NCBI RefSeq assembly: GCF_003387165.1
Contig: NZ_QUMW01000013.1
Coordinates: 62,001 to 126,000 of the forward strand
DNA length: 64,000 bases
Reading direction: 5' to 3'
Origin: Jeotgalicoccus halotolerans
GTDB taxonomy: Bacteria > Bacillota > Bacilli > Staphylococcales > Salinicoccaceae
The notes beneath the pieces are model-generated. The model did not search any database, had not been told where the DNA came from, and saw only the letters and a program-made list of their open reading frames with translations. The stretch's first letter is position 1. Each line of letters begins with the position of its first letter. Shown piece by piece: positions 1 through 10,838 of this stretch. Both the position numbers and the translations under genes were made by a program.

Positions 1-770
1 ACTTCGATTTCATCTTTTGAATCATCCATATAAATAATTTCTTCATGCAGTGCTTCTTTCGTCTTATTCAATTCCTCGACGTAGGATTTAATACCGCCTT
101 CATAGTGGTATTTAAATTCAAGATTTTCTTCGCCGCGCTCGTCGATTAATTTAATTTCGAGTCCCTTGTTCAGGAAAGCGAGTTCTTTAATACGCTTCTG
201 CAGAATTTCGATTTCGTATTCTGTCGTTTCAGTAAATATTTCTTCATCCGCTTTAAAACGGATGACCGTTCCTGTTTTATCCGTTTCGCCAATGACTTTT
301 AAGTCTGCATCCGGTACACCGCGGGTGTATCTCTGGTAATGAATTTCGCCGTTCTTATGCACGTATACTTCAAGTTTTGAACTCAGTGCATTAACTACGG
401 ATGACCCGACACCGTGCAGACCGCCGGAAACTTTATAGCTGCCGCCGTCAAACTTACCGCCGGCGTGCAGCACTGTTAAAATAACCTCGACTGCCGGACG
501 TCCCATTTTCTCCTGGATATCTACAGGAATACCGCGTCCATTGTCCGTAACTTTAATCCAGTTATCTTTTTCAACAGTGACATTAATTTCAGACGCATAT
601 CCTGCAAGCGCCTCGTCGATACTGTTGTCAATAATTTCCCATACGAGGTGGTGCAAGCCGCGTGATGACGTAGAACCAATGTACATCCCCGGTCTTTTTC
701 TTACCGCTTCAAGACCTTCCAGCACCTGTATCTGACTTGCACCGTATTGATCCATATTTTGTTCAGCCAT
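1..770 (-). CDS. gyrB: DNA gyrase subunit B, N-terminal part (cut by window edge)
   Basis: ATPase subunit of DNA gyrase, which introduces negative supercoils ahead of replication. About 256 N-terminal residues are visible. They carry the GHKL ATPase signatures: the Asn-bearing helix [11 protein letters not shown] (residues 45-55), VTDNGRGIP, and the ATP-lid [15 protein letters not shown]. The start is the ATG at 768-770 ([10 protein letters not shown]), preceded by a GGAAGGTG ribosome site. The gene lies 14 bp downstream of recF on the same strand, the usual recF-gyrB order. The C-terminal TOPRIM region lies outside the window. Confidence 0.97.
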   Translation of the reverse strand, partial: MAEQNMDQYGASQIQVLEGLEAVRKRPGMYIGSTSSRGLHHLVWEIIDNSIDEALAGYASEINVTVEKDNWIKVTDNGRGIPVDIQEKMGRPAVEVILTVLHAGGKFDGGSYKVSGGLHGVGSSVVNALSSKLEVYVHKNGEIHYQRYTRGVPDADLKVIGETDKTGTVIRFKADEEIFTETTEYEIEILQKRIKELAFLNKGLEIKLIDERGEENLEFKYHYEGGIKSYVEELNKTKEALHEEIIYMDDSKDEIE

Positions 771-784
771 GTTTTCACCTTCCG

Positions 785-1888
785 TTATTCATCGATTTTG
801 ATTTTGCCGTTTTCTATTTCAAATAGCTGCATATCATCCATAATCTGATGGTTGATATCGCTGATTGAAGTCGTCGTAACGAACGTCTGCACCCGGTTTC
901 TGATTGAAGTTAATAAATGCGCCTGTCTCACTTCATCAAGTTCACTGAGCACGTCGTCCAAGAGCAGGACCGGATATTCTCCAACTTCCTCCTTGATTAA
1001 TTCGAGCTCCGCAAGTTTTACAGACAGCGCAGTTGAACGCTGCTGGCCTTGGGAGCCGTAAGTCTGAACGTCAAAATCATTAATCGTAAAACCGATATCG
1101 TCCCGATGCGGACCGACAAGTGAAGTCCCTCGTTCGATTTCTTTATTTAAATTCTCAGCTAAAAGAGCAGATATTTCCGCTTTCAATGCTTCCGGATTAT
1201 CGCTCTCATATTTAATATTGGGGTTATAGACTACATTTAAAATTTCTCTGCCGTTTGAAATATCAGCATGAATTCTTGAAGCGTGACGTTCAATCGTGGC
1301 GATAAACTGCTCACGTTTTAAAATAATCAGGCTTGCATGATGAGCAAGCTGGTCATTCAGCACTTCAATCATAATCTGATCGACGCTGCGCGATTTTAAG
1401 TACTGATTTTTCTGAGCGAGAACCTTGTTATAGTCGGATAGATGATTCAAATATATTTTCGATATCTGACCGCATTCCATATTAATAAATTTTCTTCTGA
1501 CCTGCGGTGATCCTTTAACGATATTGAGATCTTCCGGAGCAAACAGCACCGTATTCAAATGACCGATGTACTGCGACAGTTTTGCGACTTCAAGATGATT
1601 CACCTTGGCCCGCTTCCCGCCCTTTGCAATACCGATTGAGAGCGGCAGCGTGCTGTGCTCTGTCGTAATGACCCCGTTAATATACGCATCTTCCGCGCCG
1701 AACCGGATCAGTTCCCTGTCTTTTGACGTCCGGTGGCTCTTCGCAAGGGACAAAAAGTAAATTGCTTCAAGAAGATTTGTTTTTCCCTGGGCATTATGGC
1801 CGATAAAAATATTCAGCTTAGGATGAAAGGCCAGAGACAGGGAATCATAATTCCTGAAATCTGTGAGCTTGATTTCGTTTAGTATCAT
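785..1888 (-). CDS. recF: DNA replication/repair protein RecF
   Basis: SMC-like ATPase that helps load RecA at gapped DNA through the RecFOR pathway. Its 367 residues are the normal family length. A Walker A motif GHNAQGKTN sits at residues 30-38, an ABC-type signature SQGQQRS near residue 280, and Walker [12 protein letters not shown] near residue 315. Its ATG overlaps the yaaA stop as ATGA, so translation is probably coupled. The dnaN-yaaA-recF-gyrB order is conserved across Bacillales. Confidence 0.97.
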   Translation of the reverse strand: MILNEIKLTDFRNYDSLSLAFHPKLNIFIGHNAQGKTNLLEAIYFLSLAKSHRTSKDRELIRFGAEDAYINGVITTEHSTLPLSIGIAKGGKRAKVNHLEVAKLSQYIGHLNTVLFAPEDLNIVKGSPQVRRKFINMECGQISKIYLNHLSDYNKVLAQKNQYLKSRSVDQIMIEVLNDQLAHHASLIILKREQFIATIERHASRIHADISNGREILNVVYNPNIKYESDNPEALKAEISALLAENLNKEIERGTSLVGPHRDDIGFTINDFDVQTYGSQGQQRSTALSVKLAELELIKEEVGEYPVLLLDDVLSELDEVRQAHLLTSIRNRVQTFVTTTSISDINHQIMDDMQLFEIENGKIKIDE

Positions 1889-2109
1889 TGCACCGGATAC
1901 TTAAATTTATATTCGCCGACACCTGCAATGACCAATTCGTCACCATCGTGCAGTTTTTTGCCGCGTCGGTTCTCAGGCTCTCCGTTTAAAAATACTTCAT
2001 GTTCACTTAAGAACCATTTAGCTTCGCCGCCTGTACCGATAATATTTTTATATTTTAAAAATTTACCGAGTGTTATCATGCTATCCAAATGAATCGTTTC
2101 CATAGACAT
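1885..2109 (-). CDS. yaaA: S4-domain protein YaaA/RlbA-like
   Basis: Small RNA-binding S4-domain protein of 74 residues, found between dnaN and recF in most Bacillales. The family has been linked to ribosome or RNA binding, but its exact role is unsettled. The S4 fold is visible as ITLGKFLKYKNIIGTGGEAKWFL followed by FLNGEPENRRGKKLHDGDEL. It overlaps recF by 4 bp. The ATG is preceded by a strong AGGAGGT site at about 2112-2119. Confidence 0.92.
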   Translation of the reverse strand: MSMETIHLDSMITLGKFLKYKNIIGTGGEAKWFLSEHEVFLNGEPENRRGKKLHDGDELVIAGVGEYKFKYPVQ

Positions 2110-2228
2110 AACCTCCTATTACATACTCATTCATTATACTACATTTTACATATATTTTCATTATTTAAGCCCAAATAAAGCGTTTAGAGCCTTTTATAGG
2201 CATGAAGGCTTTTACCTACCGGTAAACA

Positions 2229-2276
2229 TAAAAAAGAGACCAGAGGCCTGTTTTTCATGAAAAAAGGCATGGTCTT
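2229..2276 (-). terminator. Rho-independent terminator after dnaN
   Basis: On the minus strand AGACCATGCCT pairs imperfectly with AGGCCTCTGGTCT, followed by CTTTTTTAT. It lies directly downstream of dnaN, so part of the dnaA-dnaN transcript probably ends here before yaaA-recF-gyrB. Confidence 0.8.
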
Positions 2277-2293
2277 AAATATTTGCGTACTGA

Positions 2294-3427
2294 TTAGTAT
2301 GTTCTAATCGGTAAAATCAGCTGTACGACTTCGGAAGATTCGCTCGGTGTAATAGTGAACGGTCTCATCGTGCCGAAGAATTCAATGGTTACTTCTTCGT
2401 CCTGAATCGCACGAAGTGCTTCCATCATATATTTTGAGTTAAAGGAAATTTTAATGTCTTCACCTTCGATAGCAGAAGCGTTTACAGCTTCGTTTACGGT
2501 ACCGACTTCAGGTGAGTTCGAAGTTAATTCCACATTATTGTTTTCCACAGTCATGCGGATAACGTTGTTGCCGCCTTCACGTGCCAGGAGTGAAACACGG
2601 TCAATTGCATGGTAAAACTCGGAGTTGTTAACGCTGACCTTAGTTTCATAATTTTCAGGGAACAGACGGGAGGTATCCGGATAGTTTCCTTCAAGTAAAC
2701 GCGAGATAAAGCGCATATTGCCGTATGTGAACAGCACCTGATTCTGCGACAGGTTAATTTCTACATCTTCATCCGAGTCTGTGAGTATCTTGCTGAGTTC
2801 AGACAATGATTTACCTGGAATAATCGCATTTGAAATTTCCGTGTTAAATGTTTTATCCAGCAGTCTTCTTAAAGCAAGACGGTGGGAGTCCGTTGCAGTA
2901 AATGAAATATTATCTTTGTTAAAGTTCCAGTTTACACCTGTTAAAACAGGACGTGTTTCAGATAAAGACACTGCAAAGTTTGTCTGGTTAATAATTGTTT
3001 TTAATACTGCAGAAGAAAGTACTAAACTGTCTGCATCGTTAACTTCAGGAAGCAGAGGGTACTGATTTGAATCATTTCCGCTTAAGTTAAATTCTGATTT
3101 TCCTGCGGTAATTTTAGTCTGGAAATTTTCAGTTGTTTCCAGATCTACAAAATCACCGGAAAGTTTTTTAATGATGTCTACAAAGAAACGGCCTGTTAAA
3201 ACGACTGAACCGGGTTCTTCGATTTCAAGAATTTCTTCATTATCAATTTCTGCAGGTATTGTAATTTCAATAGATATTTCCGAATCACTGCCGGTAAGTA
3301 TCATTTGATCATCAGAGACATCGATTTTTATCCCGTTTAAAATAGGCAAAGTAGTTCTTGGTGAAATAGCTTTTAAACAATGATTTAATTGTTCGATAAA
3401 ATATTGTCTTTTAATACTGATTTTCAT
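2294..3427 (-). CDS. dnaN: DNA polymerase III beta sliding clamp
   Basis: Ring-shaped processivity clamp that tethers the polymerase and many client proteins to DNA. Its 377 residues match the family, with three topologically similar clamp domains and the C-terminal stretch ending LILPIRTY that typically forms part of the client-binding pocket. The ATG at 3425-3427 follows an AAGGAGTA site. It sits downstream of dnaA with the 169-bp origin segment between them, the classic dnaA-dnaN pair. Confidence 0.98.
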   Translation of the reverse strand: MKISIKRQYFIEQLNHCLKAISPRTTLPILNGIKIDVSDDQMILTGSDSEISIEITIPAEIDNEEILEIEEPGSVVLTGRFFVDIIKKLSGDFVDLETTENFQTKITAGKSEFNLSGNDSNQYPLLPEVNDADSLVLSSAVLKTIINQTNFAVSLSETRPVLTGVNWNFNKDNISFTATDSHRLALRRLLDKTFNTEISNAIIPGKSLSELSKILTDSDEDVEINLSQNQVLFTYGNMRFISRLLEGNYPDTSRLFPENYETKVSVNNSEFYHAIDRVSLLAREGGNNVIRMTVENNNVELTSNSPEVGTVNEAVNASAIEGEDIKISFNSKYMMEALRAIQDEEVTIEFFGTMRPFTITPSESSEVVQLILPIRTY

Positions 3428-3596
3428 AAGCGAGTACTCCTTATTAAATAGATATATAGTATATAAAATAATAGTAATAATAGTAGGTCCTGTGGATATG
3501 TGGAAAACCGGGTTGAAGCTATACAGAGAAAGTTATCCACATGTGCACAAAGTGTTGACTACAGTGTAACATTTATCCACAGTATTCACATTAGAT
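3428..3596. other. Origin sub-region between dnaA and dnaN: DnaA boxes, DnaA-trio, AT-rich unwinding element
   Basis: DnaA-box matches lie at 3491-3499 (TGTGGATAT), 3499-3507 (TGTGGAAAA), 3533-3541 and 3573-3581 (both TTATCCACA). Immediately left of the first box is TAGTAATAATAGTAG (3472-3486), five consecutive TAG/TAA triplets, then GTCC. This matches the DnaA-trio arrangement described for Bacillus subtilis, which guides DnaA loading onto one strand. An AT-rich stretch (3441-3475) follows and is the likely unwinding site. The box and triplet sequences are seen directly; the function is inferred. Confidence 0.88.
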
Positions 3597-4937
3597 TTAA
3601 TTAAGCTTTTTCTCGATTTCTTTTAATTCATCTCTGAATAACTCATCTTCTGAAACAAGCTTTGAAATTTTCTCATGCGCGTGAATGACAGTTGTATGAT
3701 CCCGCCCGCCGAATACTTCACCGATTTTAGGCAGTGAGTTGTCAGTGAGTTCGCGTGATAGGTACATTGCGACGTGTCTCGGGAAAGCGATGGACTTGGT
3801 TCGCTTTTTAGAGGCGAGCTCATCGATGTGAATGCCGTAATATTCGCTGACGGCTACTTGAATATCGTGTATTGTCATACGTTTTGACTTGGTTGTAACA
3901 ACGAGGTCTTTCAGCGCTTCAGACACTACTTCCGGAGTCATCGGCTGATTTGAAATTTTTGAGTATGCTGCAACGCGCGTGAGTGCGCCTTCCAGTTCAC
4001 GGATATTTGTATGAATATGGTTGGCGATGTAAATCATTGCTTCATTTGGAATCTCTACATTTTCTTCTTCGCATTTCTTCCGCAGAATCGCAATTCTCGT
4101 CTCGAGGTCAGGCGGTGTGACGTCTGTCATCAGCCCCCATTCAAAGCGCGAGCGCAAACGGTCTTCAAGCGTCGGAATTTCCTTCGGTGTCCGGTCGCTG
4201 GAGATAACGATCTGCTTGTCATTCTCATGCAGCGAGTTAAAGGTGTGGAAAAACTCTTCCTGCGTTGATTCCTTGCCTGCCAGAAATTGAATATCATCGA
4301 TTAACAAGACGTCGACATTGCGGTACTTGTTGCGGAATTCTTCAGTTTTGTTATCGCGGATAGAGTTGATGAATTCATTCGTAAATTTTTCACTCGATAA
4401 ATAAACGACTTTCGCATTTGGACGGTGCTCCAGCACATAATTCCCGATAGCATGCATAAGATGCGTTTTGCCGAGACCTACTCCCCCGTATATAAACAGC
4501 GGGTTATATGCTTTCGCAGGGGCTTCCGCTACTGCGAGTGAAGCTGCATGCGAGAAGCGGTTGCCGTTGCCGATGACGAACGTATCAAATGTATGCTGGG
4601 CATTTAAAGCATGTTTAACAGGAACATCCATTATCTGGCTGCTTTTTTCAGATGCTGGATTTTTCGCGGGTGCTGGATTATCCAGCTGTTCATCTTGAAA
4701 AACGATTTTAACTGAAACTTTTTCACCGATTGCTCGGTAGATGCTTTCTTCAATCAGTGTTAAATATTTTTCGGACAGCCAGCCCTGCTGGAATTCGTTA
4801 TCCGCTTTGACAATTGCGCTGCTGCTGTTTAAATCAATCAGTTTTGTATCTTTAAACCATGTCTGAAAGCTGACGGTCGGGATATTTTCACTGATATTTT
4901 CAAGGACATTATCCCAAATACTATTTAAGCTGCTCAT
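3597..4937 (-). CDS. dnaA: Chromosomal replication initiator DnaA
   Basis: AAA+ ATPase that binds DnaA boxes and opens the origin. It has 446 residues. Domain I is at the N-terminus and a linker rich in Ala/Pro spans about 85-105. Walker [11 protein letters not shown] lies near residue 150, Walker [10 protein letters not shown] near 211, and the domain IV DNA-binding signature [15 protein letters not shown] near the C-terminus. The ATG at 4935-4937 follows an AAGGATTATTTT site. DnaA boxes on both sides suggest autoregulation. Confidence 0.99.
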   Translation of the reverse strand: MSSLNSIWDNVLENISENIPTVSFQTWFKDTKLIDLNSSSAIVKADNEFQQGWLSEKYLTLIEESIYRAIGEKVSVKIVFQDEQLDNPAPAKNPASEKSSQIMDVPVKHALNAQHTFDTFVIGNGNRFSHAASLAVAEAPAKAYNPLFIYGGVGLGKTHLMHAIGNYVLEHRPNAKVVYLSSEKFTNEFINSIRDNKTEEFRNKYRNVDVLLIDDIQFLAGKESTQEEFFHTFNSLHENDKQIVISSDRTPKEIPTLEDRLRSRFEWGLMTDVTPPDLETRIAILRKKCEEENVEIPNEAMIYIANHIHTNIRELEGALTRVAAYSKISNQPMTPEVVSEALKDLVVTTKSKRMTIHDIQVAVSEYYGIHIDELASKKRTKSIAFPRHVAMYLSRELTDNSLPKIGEVFGGRDHTTVIHAHEKISKLVSEDELFRDELKEIEKKLN

Positions 4938-5279
4938 AAAATAATCCTTTCTTATTCACAAATAACAGGCTGTGGATAACTCATATACACAGGTGTAGAA
5001 AAGTTATGCACAGCTTATGCACATTCTGTGGATAAATACCCAGAAGAACTTACTTATCCACAGCGATATGGGTAAAATTATAACTGATTTTCTTATGTAT
5101 ATCAATAGTTTTAAGAGTTATGCACATAATCAACAGTTTTCCACAAAATCTTACATACAGCCTGTGGATTTGTGGGAGAAGCCCTTTTTAAACTGTTGAT
5201 AACTTTATCCTGCAAAAAAGTTATCCACATTTTATTATGGTTTTCCCGTAATCTCATAGAAGGAATATCAAATAAAAAG
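4938..5279. other. oriC: main DnaA-box cluster upstream of dnaA
   Basis: Nine DnaA-box-like 9-mers lie in about 260 bp. Perfect TTATCCACA/TGTGGATAA copies are at 4971-4979, 5027-5035, 5054-5062 and 5221-5229. TTATGCACA variants are at 5004-5012, 5015-5023 and 5118-5126, and weaker matches at 5137-5145 and 5163-5171. Together with the cluster between dnaA and dnaN this makes a bipartite origin like those of other Bacillales. Genes on both sides point away from it. Confidence 0.95.
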
Positions 5280-5308
5280 TTGAAAAGACAACACATTTTT
5301 GGTATTCT
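5280..5308 (+). promoter_or_regulatory. Sigma-A promoter for rpmH
   Basis: TTGAAA (5280-5285), 17-nt spacer, TATTCT (5303-5308), about 65 bp upstream of rpmH. It lies at the right edge of the oriC DnaA-box cluster. Confidence 0.6.
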
Positions 5309-5373
5309 TTAATAGTTGCAATTCTAAGAGAAGATAAAAGACAGAGATATATATTTAAACGGAGGTGTCATTA

Positions 5374-5511
5374 ATGGTAAAACGTACCTATCAACCAAAT
5401 AAACGTAAACGTGCAAAAGTACACGGTTTCCGTGAGAGAATGAGTACTAAAAACGGCCGCAAAGTTCTTGCACGCCGTAGAAGAAAAGGAAGAAAAGTTC
5501 TTTCTGCATAA
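5374..5511 (+). CDS. rpmH: 50S ribosomal protein L34
   Basis: A 45-residue, very basic ribosomal protein with the diagnostic start [20 protein letters not shown] and end GRKVLSA. The ATG at 5374 follows a strong GGAGGTG site. It is the first gene right of oriC and is followed by its own terminator, which would set L34 apart from rnpA expression. Confidence 0.98.
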   Translation: MVKRTYQPNKRKRAKVHGFRERMSTKNGRKVLARRRRKGRKVLSA

Positions 5512-5516
5512 CCATT

Positions 5517-5548
5517 AGATCATCTGACGAGGATGATCTTTTTTTTTG
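5517..5548 (+). terminator. Terminator between rpmH and rnpA
   Basis: AGATCATC, loop TGACGAG, GATGATCT, then a run of nine T. The stem is perfect over 8 bp. Confidence 0.88.
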
Positions 5549-5623
5549 CGCCAATACCGGATGTTTTATAAAATGAGTGCTTTTTAGTATAATAATTAAT
5601 CATAGATATGAAAGAGCGTAATA

Positions 5624-5962
5624 ATGATGAAAAAGCGATATAGAATTAAGAAAGAAAAAGATTTTAAACTGATTTTTAAAAGAGGAAAATCATATGCTAA
5701 CAGGCAGTTTGTCGTTTACTTAAAGGACAACGGTGAAATTCCGCATTTGAGACTCGGCATCAGTGTGTCCAAGCGTCTCGGCAACGCGGTAAAAAGAAAC
5801 CAGATAAAACGGCGCATCCGAGCATTTTATCAGCTTCACAAAACAGAACTGAAACCGCGTGAATATGTAGTTATCGCCCGAAATCCCGTCAAAGATATGA
5901 ACTATCACGAGATGGAAAAATCATTATTGCATGTCTTAAAAATCGCGAAATGTATTAAATAA
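5624..5962 (+). CDS. rnpA: Ribonuclease P protein component
   Basis: Protein subunit of RNase P, which matures the 5' ends of tRNAs with its RNA partner. Its 112 residues are normal for the family. The RNR-type basic signature [13 protein letters not shown] is clear (about residues 57-69). Two adjacent ATG codons open the frame; either could be used. A TATAAT at 5588-5593 upstream may be its own -10 box, since a terminator precedes the gene. Confidence 0.97.
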   Translation: MMKKRYRIKKEKDFKLIFKRGKSYANRQFVVYLKDNGEIPHLRLGISVSKRLGNAVKRNQIKRRIRAFYQLHKTELKPREYVVIARNPVKDMNYHEMEKSLLHVLKIAKCIK

Positions 5963-5977
5963 TACGGGGGTAGTATT

Positions 5978-6820
5978 ATGTACAGAATTTATACTGAAAA
6001 AACAGTAGATGATGCAGTCGCAAAAGGATTAGACGAGCTTGGCGTAACTGAAGACGATATTAAGATTGAAGTAATCGACAGCGGGAGCGGCGGTTTCTTA
6101 GGTTTTGGCAGACGCGATGCTGAAGTGAAACTGACAATCATCAATCCGGAATTAAAAACATACGGTTCCATCGATGCGATGCTTGAACAGCAGTCTCGGA
6201 AGGTGCAGAGACAGCTTGAAGAAGCTGAAGAACCGGCAAATCCTGAACCTGCAATAACAGAAAAGATGCCTGAAAGAGCGGAAGCTCCAAACCAGGAAAA
6301 TCCGGCAGCTGAGTTTCGTCCTGAAACTGAAGACGGTGCCGAGGATGAAGAAACGCTGTACGAATCCTCGGTTAATAGTGCGGCGGATGACACAGCAGCT
6401 TATATTTCCAGCGTCGTACGTGAAATGAATATTCCCAACGACATTGAAGTGAGTGTTAAAAACACAACGGTCACAATTGAATTTCATGCAGAGCTTGCAG
6501 CTAAAATTATCGGCAAACGCGGGCAGACTTTAAACGCGCTGCAGGAACTCGCGCAAAACTACTTCAATACGATATATAAAAGTTACGGCACAGTCGTTTT
6601 GGATGTAGAAAATTACCGTGCAAAACGGCGCGAAACGCTGGAGAGTCTCGCTATTAATATGTCGAAAAAAGCAATGCGTACGGGCGAATCGGTTAAAATG
6701 GAACCGATGCCTTCATTCGAACGTAAAATAATGCATCATGTCTTAAGCAGGGTAAAACATATTGATACGTATTCAGAAGGACGGGAACCGAACCGCTACG
6801 TCGTGATAACTAAGAAATAA
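5978..6820 (+). CDS. jag: Jag/KhpB-type RNA-binding protein (Jag-N, KH, R3H)
   Basis: RNA-binding protein of the SpoIIIJ-associated family; in streptococci KhpB affects cell elongation. Three parts are visible: a Jag N-terminal domain (residues 1-52, with [13 protein letters not shown]), an acidic linker of about 80 residues, a KH domain with the GxxG loop GKRG, and a C-terminal R3H domain. It follows rnpA by 15 bp with a GGGGGTA site. In many Bacillales yidC/spoIIIJ lies between rnpA and jag. Here it is absent, as in staphylococci. Confidence 0.93.
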   Translation: MYRIYTEKTVDDAVAKGLDELGVTEDDIKIEVIDSGSGGFLGFGRRDAEVKLTIINPELKTYGSIDAMLEQQSRKVQRQLEEAEEPANPEPAITEKMPERAEAPNQENPAAEFRPETEDGAEDEETLYESSVNSAADDTAAYISSVVREMNIPNDIEVSVKNTTVTIEFHAELAAKIIGKRGQTLNALQELAQNYFNTIYKSYGTVVLDVENYRAKRRETLESLAINMSKKAMRTGESVKMEPMPSFERKIMHHVLSRVKHIDTYSEGREPNRYVVITKK

Positions 6821-6834
6821 AAGGAGTTTTTAAC

Positions 6835-8211
6835 ATGCAATTTGAAACGATCTCAAGCATCTCCACACCGGTTGGTGAAGGGGCGATTGCCATCGTTCGT
6901 TTATCAGGTGAAGATGCGATTGAAATTGCAGACCGTCTGTATAAAGGGGCGAAAAAATTAAGCGATACTGACAGCCACACGATTAATTACGGACATATTA
7001 TCGATCCGAAAACTGGTGAAACGGTCGAAGAAGTTATGGTGGCTTTAATGCGTGCACCGAAGACTTACACGAGAGAAGACATCGTGGAAATTAATTGCCA
7101 CGGCGGTATTCATACAGTGAACCGTGTGCTGCAGCTGACGCTGAACAACGGTGCGAGAATGGCGGAACCGGGCGAATTTACGAAACGCGCCTTTTTAAAC
7201 GGCCGGGTAGACTTATCGCAGGCTGAAGCGGTTATGGACTTTATCCGCGCGAAAACGAACGAAGCATCTAAAGTTGCGAACCAGCAGGTGCAGGGACGCT
7301 TGAAAACGTATATTGAAGAACTCCGTCAGAGCATTTTAAATATTCTTGCCCAGGTTGAAGTAAACATCGACTATCCAGAATACGATGACGTCGAAGAAGC
7401 GACGACATCATTTCTGCTGTCGGAAGCGAAAAAAGTCAGTGATAATATCGATAAACTGCTGAAATCGAGTACGGAAGGCCGTATTTTACGTGAAGGTTTA
7501 AGCACGGTTATCGTCGGCAAGCCGAACGTCGGAAAAAGTTCTTTATTAAACTATTTAATTCAGGATAATAAAGCAATCGTTACTGATGTTGCGGGAACGA
7601 CGCGCGATATTTTAGAAGAATATGTTAACGTCAACGGCATTCCGCTGAAACTCGTGGATACCGCCGGTATCCGCGAAACGGATGATATCGTTGAAAAAAT
7701 CGGTGTGGAACGTTCGCGTGAAGCACTTAAAGACGCGGAACTGATTTTATACGTGATGAACAATAACGATGAGCTGACACCGGAAGACCTTGAACTGCTG
7801 GAATCTGCAGATGATAAAAAAGTGATCGGTATCGTAAATAAGCTCGATCTTGAAAATAAACTGAATATTAATTATCTGGAAGAACATTTTAAAATACCGT
7901 TAATTAAAACGTCCATTATAAATGGTGAAGGTGTCGACGATTTGGAAAACGAAATCCAGGAGATGTTTTTCGAAGGCAGCCTTTCATCTACGGATTCGAC
8001 TTACGTGTCGAATAACCGTCACATTAATTTGCTCGAGCAGGCAAAAACAGCGATTGAAGATGCAATCTCTTCGGCTGAAATGGACGTACCCGTGGATATT
8101 ATCCAAATTGATCTTATAAAAACATGGGAATTGCTCGGAGAAGTTATCGGAGAAGACGTATCGGAACAATTAATTGATAAACTCTTTAGTCAATTCTGTC
8201 TAGGGAAGTAA
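6835..8211 (+). CDS. mnmE: tRNA uridine-5-carboxymethylaminomethyl modification GTPase MnmE
   Basis: GTPase that works with MnmG to add the cmnm5 group at wobble U34 of several tRNAs. It has 458 residues. The N-terminal folate-binding domain is followed by a G domain with GKPNVGKSS (about residue 226), AGTTRD, DTAG and NKLD, then the C-terminal FCLGK containing the conserved Cys. It is adjacent to its partner mnmG, 17 bp apart with an AGGAGGT site between them. Confidence 0.98.
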   Translation: MQFETISSISTPVGEGAIAIVRLSGEDAIEIADRLYKGAKKLSDTDSHTINYGHIIDPKTGETVEEVMVALMRAPKTYTREDIVEINCHGGIHTVNRVLQLTLNNGARMAEPGEFTKRAFLNGRVDLSQAEAVMDFIRAKTNEASKVANQQVQGRLKTYIEELRQSILNILAQVEVNIDYPEYDDVEEATTSFLLSEAKKVSDNIDKLLKSSTEGRILREGLSTVIVGKPNVGKSSLLNYLIQDNKAIVTDVAGTTRDILEEYVNVNGIPLKLVDTAGIRETDDIVEKIGVERSREALKDAELILYVMNNNDELTPEDLELLESADDKKVIGIVNKLDLENKLNINYLEEHFKIPLIKTSIINGEGVDDLENEIQEMFFEGSLSSTDSTYVSNNRHINLLEQAKTAIEDAISSAEMDVPVDIIQIDLIKTWELLGEVIGEDVSEQLIDKLFSQFCLGK

Positions 8212-8228
8212 ATACAGGAGGTTAAATA

Positions 8229-10112
8229 ATGACCGGCAATATTAAATATGATGTGATAGTTATCGGCGCAGGTCATGCTGGTGTTGAAGCGGGGCTTGCA
8301 GCAAGCCGTAAAGGATTAAAAACACTGATGCTGACGATTAATCTGGATAACATCGCATTTATGCCATGTAACCCTTCAGTCGGAGGTCCGGCAAAAGGAA
8401 TCGTCGTGCGCGAAGTGGATGCATTAGGCGGCCAGATGGCCAAAGTAATAGACAAAACTCATATTCAAATGAGAATGCTGAATACAGGTAAAGGACCTGC
8501 GGTGCGTGCACTGCGCGCTCAGGCTGATAAAGTCCTTTATCAGCAGGAAATGAAATCGGTACTTGAACAGGAGCCGAACCTCGACATATTGCAGGGAATG
8601 GTTGATGAACTCATTATAGAAGATGACGTTATCCGCGGTGTGAAAACGAATGTCGGCACCGTATACGATGCTGATGCAGTAATTATTACAACAGGGACTT
8701 TCCTGCGCGGTGAAATTATTTTAGGCGACTTAAAATATTCAAGCGGACCGAATCATCAGATTCCATCACTTGCGCTTGCAGATCAGCTGAAAGAGCTCGG
8801 TTTTGAAATTATCCGTTTTAAAACGGGAACACCGCCGCGCGTTAACGCGGATTCTATCGATTACTCGAAAACTGAAATTCAGCCGGGGGACGATGTACCG
8901 CGCGCTTTCAGCTTTGATACGACAGAATTCATTATGGATCAGCTGCCTTGCTGGTTAACATACACATCACAGGAAACACACGAAATTATTACAGCGAACC
9001 TGCACCTGTCTGCTATGTATTCAGGTGTGGTTCAGGGAACAGGTCCGAGATACTGTCCGTCAATTGAAGACAAGATTGTCCGTTTTAACGATAAACCGCG
9101 CCACCAGATTTTCCTTGAGCCGGAAGGCCGCAACACGAAGGAAGTTTACGTGCAGGGCTTATCAACAAGTATGCCGGAAAGTGTGCAGCGCGATATGGTA
9201 ACGAGCATACCGGGACTTGAAAATGCACGGATGATGCGCGCAGGCTACGCAATTGAGTACGATGCATTAGTACCGACTCAGCTGTGGCCGACGCTTGAAA
9301 CGAAGAAAATTAAAAATCTTTATACGGCAGGGCAAATCAACGGCACGAGCGGTTATGAAGAAGCGGCCGGTCAGGGTCTGATCGCGGGCATTAACGCAGC
9401 GAACAATCTGCTCGGTAAAGAAGAGTTAATCTTAAGCCGTACAGATGCATATATCGGCGTACTGATTGATGATCTGGTAACGAAAGGGACCAATGAACCG
9501 TACCGCCTCTTAACATCACGTGCAGAACACAGATTGCTGCTCCGTCATGACAATGCAGACATCCGCCTGACTGAAATCGGTTATGATAATGGCCTCATCA
9601 GCGAAGAGCGTCTGGCTCGTTTCAATAAGAAAAAAGCAAACATCGACGCGGAACTGGAACGCCTGCAGAAAGTGCGCATTAAACCGAATGAGCACACGCA
9701 GAATATCGTTTCAGAGCGCGGCGGCACAGCACTGAAAGACGGCATTCTCGCTGCGGACTTATTAAGACGTCCAGAAATGGATTATGCGTCAATCATGGAA
9801 ATTTTAAATGAAGAGATTACGCTGAACCAGGAAGAATACGAACAGGTTGAAGTACAGATTAAATACGATGGTTATATTAAAAAATCATTACAGCAAGTCG
9901 ATAAAATGAAACGTATGGAAGAAAAGGTTATACCTGAAAACATCGATTACGATGCAGTGCACTCAATCGCGACAGAAGCGCGCATGAAACTGAAAGAAGT
10001 TAAACCGCTGAATATCGCTCAGGCATCCCGTATTTCAGGGGTTAATCCGGCAGATATTTCCATTCTGCTTGTCTATATCGAACAAGGTAATGTGAAAAGG
10101 GTAGAAGCATGA
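8229..10112 (+). CDS. mnmG: tRNA modification enzyme MnmG (GidA)
   Basis: FAD-dependent partner of MnmE in wobble uridine modification. Its 627 residues are the family length. The dinucleotide-binding motif [10 protein letters not shown] is at residues 13-22, and the family signature GGPAKG follows near residue 55. Its stop overlaps the rsmG start as ATGA, so the two are translationally coupled. Confidence 0.98.
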   Translation: MTGNIKYDVIVIGAGHAGVEAGLAASRKGLKTLMLTINLDNIAFMPCNPSVGGPAKGIVVREVDALGGQMAKVIDKTHIQMRMLNTGKGPAVRALRAQADKVLYQQEMKSVLEQEPNLDILQGMVDELIIEDDVIRGVKTNVGTVYDADAVIITTGTFLRGEIILGDLKYSSGPNHQIPSLALADQLKELGFEIIRFKTGTPPRVNADSIDYSKTEIQPGDDVPRAFSFDTTEFIMDQLPCWLTYTSQETHEIITANLHLSAMYSGVVQGTGPRYCPSIEDKIVRFNDKPRHQIFLEPEGRNTKEVYVQGLSTSMPESVQRDMVTSIPGLENARMMRAGYAIEYDALVPTQLWPTLETKKIKNLYTAGQINGTSGYEEAAGQGLIAGINAANNLLGKEELILSRTDAYIGVLIDDLVTKGTNEPYRLLTSRAEHRLLLRHDNADIRLTEIGYDNGLISEERLARFNKKKANIDAELERLQKVRIKPNEHTQNIVSERGGTALKDGILAADLLRRPEMDYASIMEILNEEITLNQEEYEQVEVQIKYDGYIKKSLQQVDKMKRMEEKVIPENIDYDAVHSIATEARMKLKEVKPLNIAQASRISGVNPADISILLVYIEQGNVKRVEA

Positions 10113-10822
10113 ACGAAACAGAATTCATAAACACTTTAAAAGATAAAGGAATTGAGCTGTCCGCGGTACAGATCAGCCAGTTCAAGACCTATTACAAGAT
10201 GCTTGTAGAATGGAATGAAAAGATTAACTTAACTGCTGTAACCGAACTCGAAGAAGTCTATTTAAAACACTTCTACGATTCCATTACACCGCTTTTCTAC
10301 GCGGATATTGAAGAAGGCGCGAGCCTTTGCGATGTAGGCGCAGGCGCCGGCTTTCCGAGCATTCCAATGAAAATTATCCGTCCGGACTTAAAAATTACAA
10401 TCGTTGATTCTTTGAATAAGCGCATTACGTTTTTAAATGAATTAACTGCTGTGCTCGGTCTTGATAAAATACACCTGGTTCACGACAGAGCGGAAACGTT
10501 CGGCCAGCACCAGGCGAGACATATGTTTGATGTGGTAACGGCACGTGCTGTTGCCCAGCTGAATGTCTTGTCTGAGCTGTGTCTGCCGCTCGTCCGCACA
10601 GGTGGCCAGTTTATCGTGATGAAAGGCAAAAAAGCGCAGGAGGAACTCGATGAGAGTAAATTTGCGCTGGACCTGCTCGGCGGGGAACTGACGAAAATTC
10701 ATCAGCTGTCACTGCCCAAGGAAGAAAGCGACCGTTATATTATGATCATCGACAAGAAGCGTAAGACACCTAAGAAATACCCCCGTAAACCGGGGACGGC
10801 TAACAAATCCCCATTAAAATAA
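10109..10822 (+). CDS. rsmG: 16S rRNA (guanine527-N7)-methyltransferase
   Basis: SAM-dependent methyltransferase modifying G527 of 16S rRNA; loss gives low-level streptomycin resistance in other bacteria. It has 237 residues, with the SAM motif [12 protein letters not shown] near residue 75. The C-terminal tail is rich in Lys/Arg/Pro. It overlaps mnmG by 4 bp, the normal gidA-gidB arrangement. Confidence 0.97.
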   Translation: MNETEFINTLKDKGIELSAVQISQFKTYYKMLVEWNEKINLTAVTELEEVYLKHFYDSITPLFYADIEEGASLCDVGAGAGFPSIPMKIIRPDLKITIVDSLNKRITFLNELTAVLGLDKIHLVHDRAETFGQHQARHMFDVVTARAVAQLNVLSELCLPLVRTGGQFIVMKGKKAQEELDESKFALDLLGGELTKIHQLSLPKEESDRYIMIIDKKRKTPKKYPRKPGTANKSPLK

Positions 10823-10838
10823 AAGGGTGGTGGAATGT

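Noticed and set aside
5017-5296. Frames inside oriC on both strands
   Set aside because: They overlap the DnaA-box cluster and have no ribosome sites; the repeated boxes create chance frames.
5989-6487. Long antisense frames over jag
   Set aside because: Shadow frames of a Glu-rich coding region; no ribosome site or homology.
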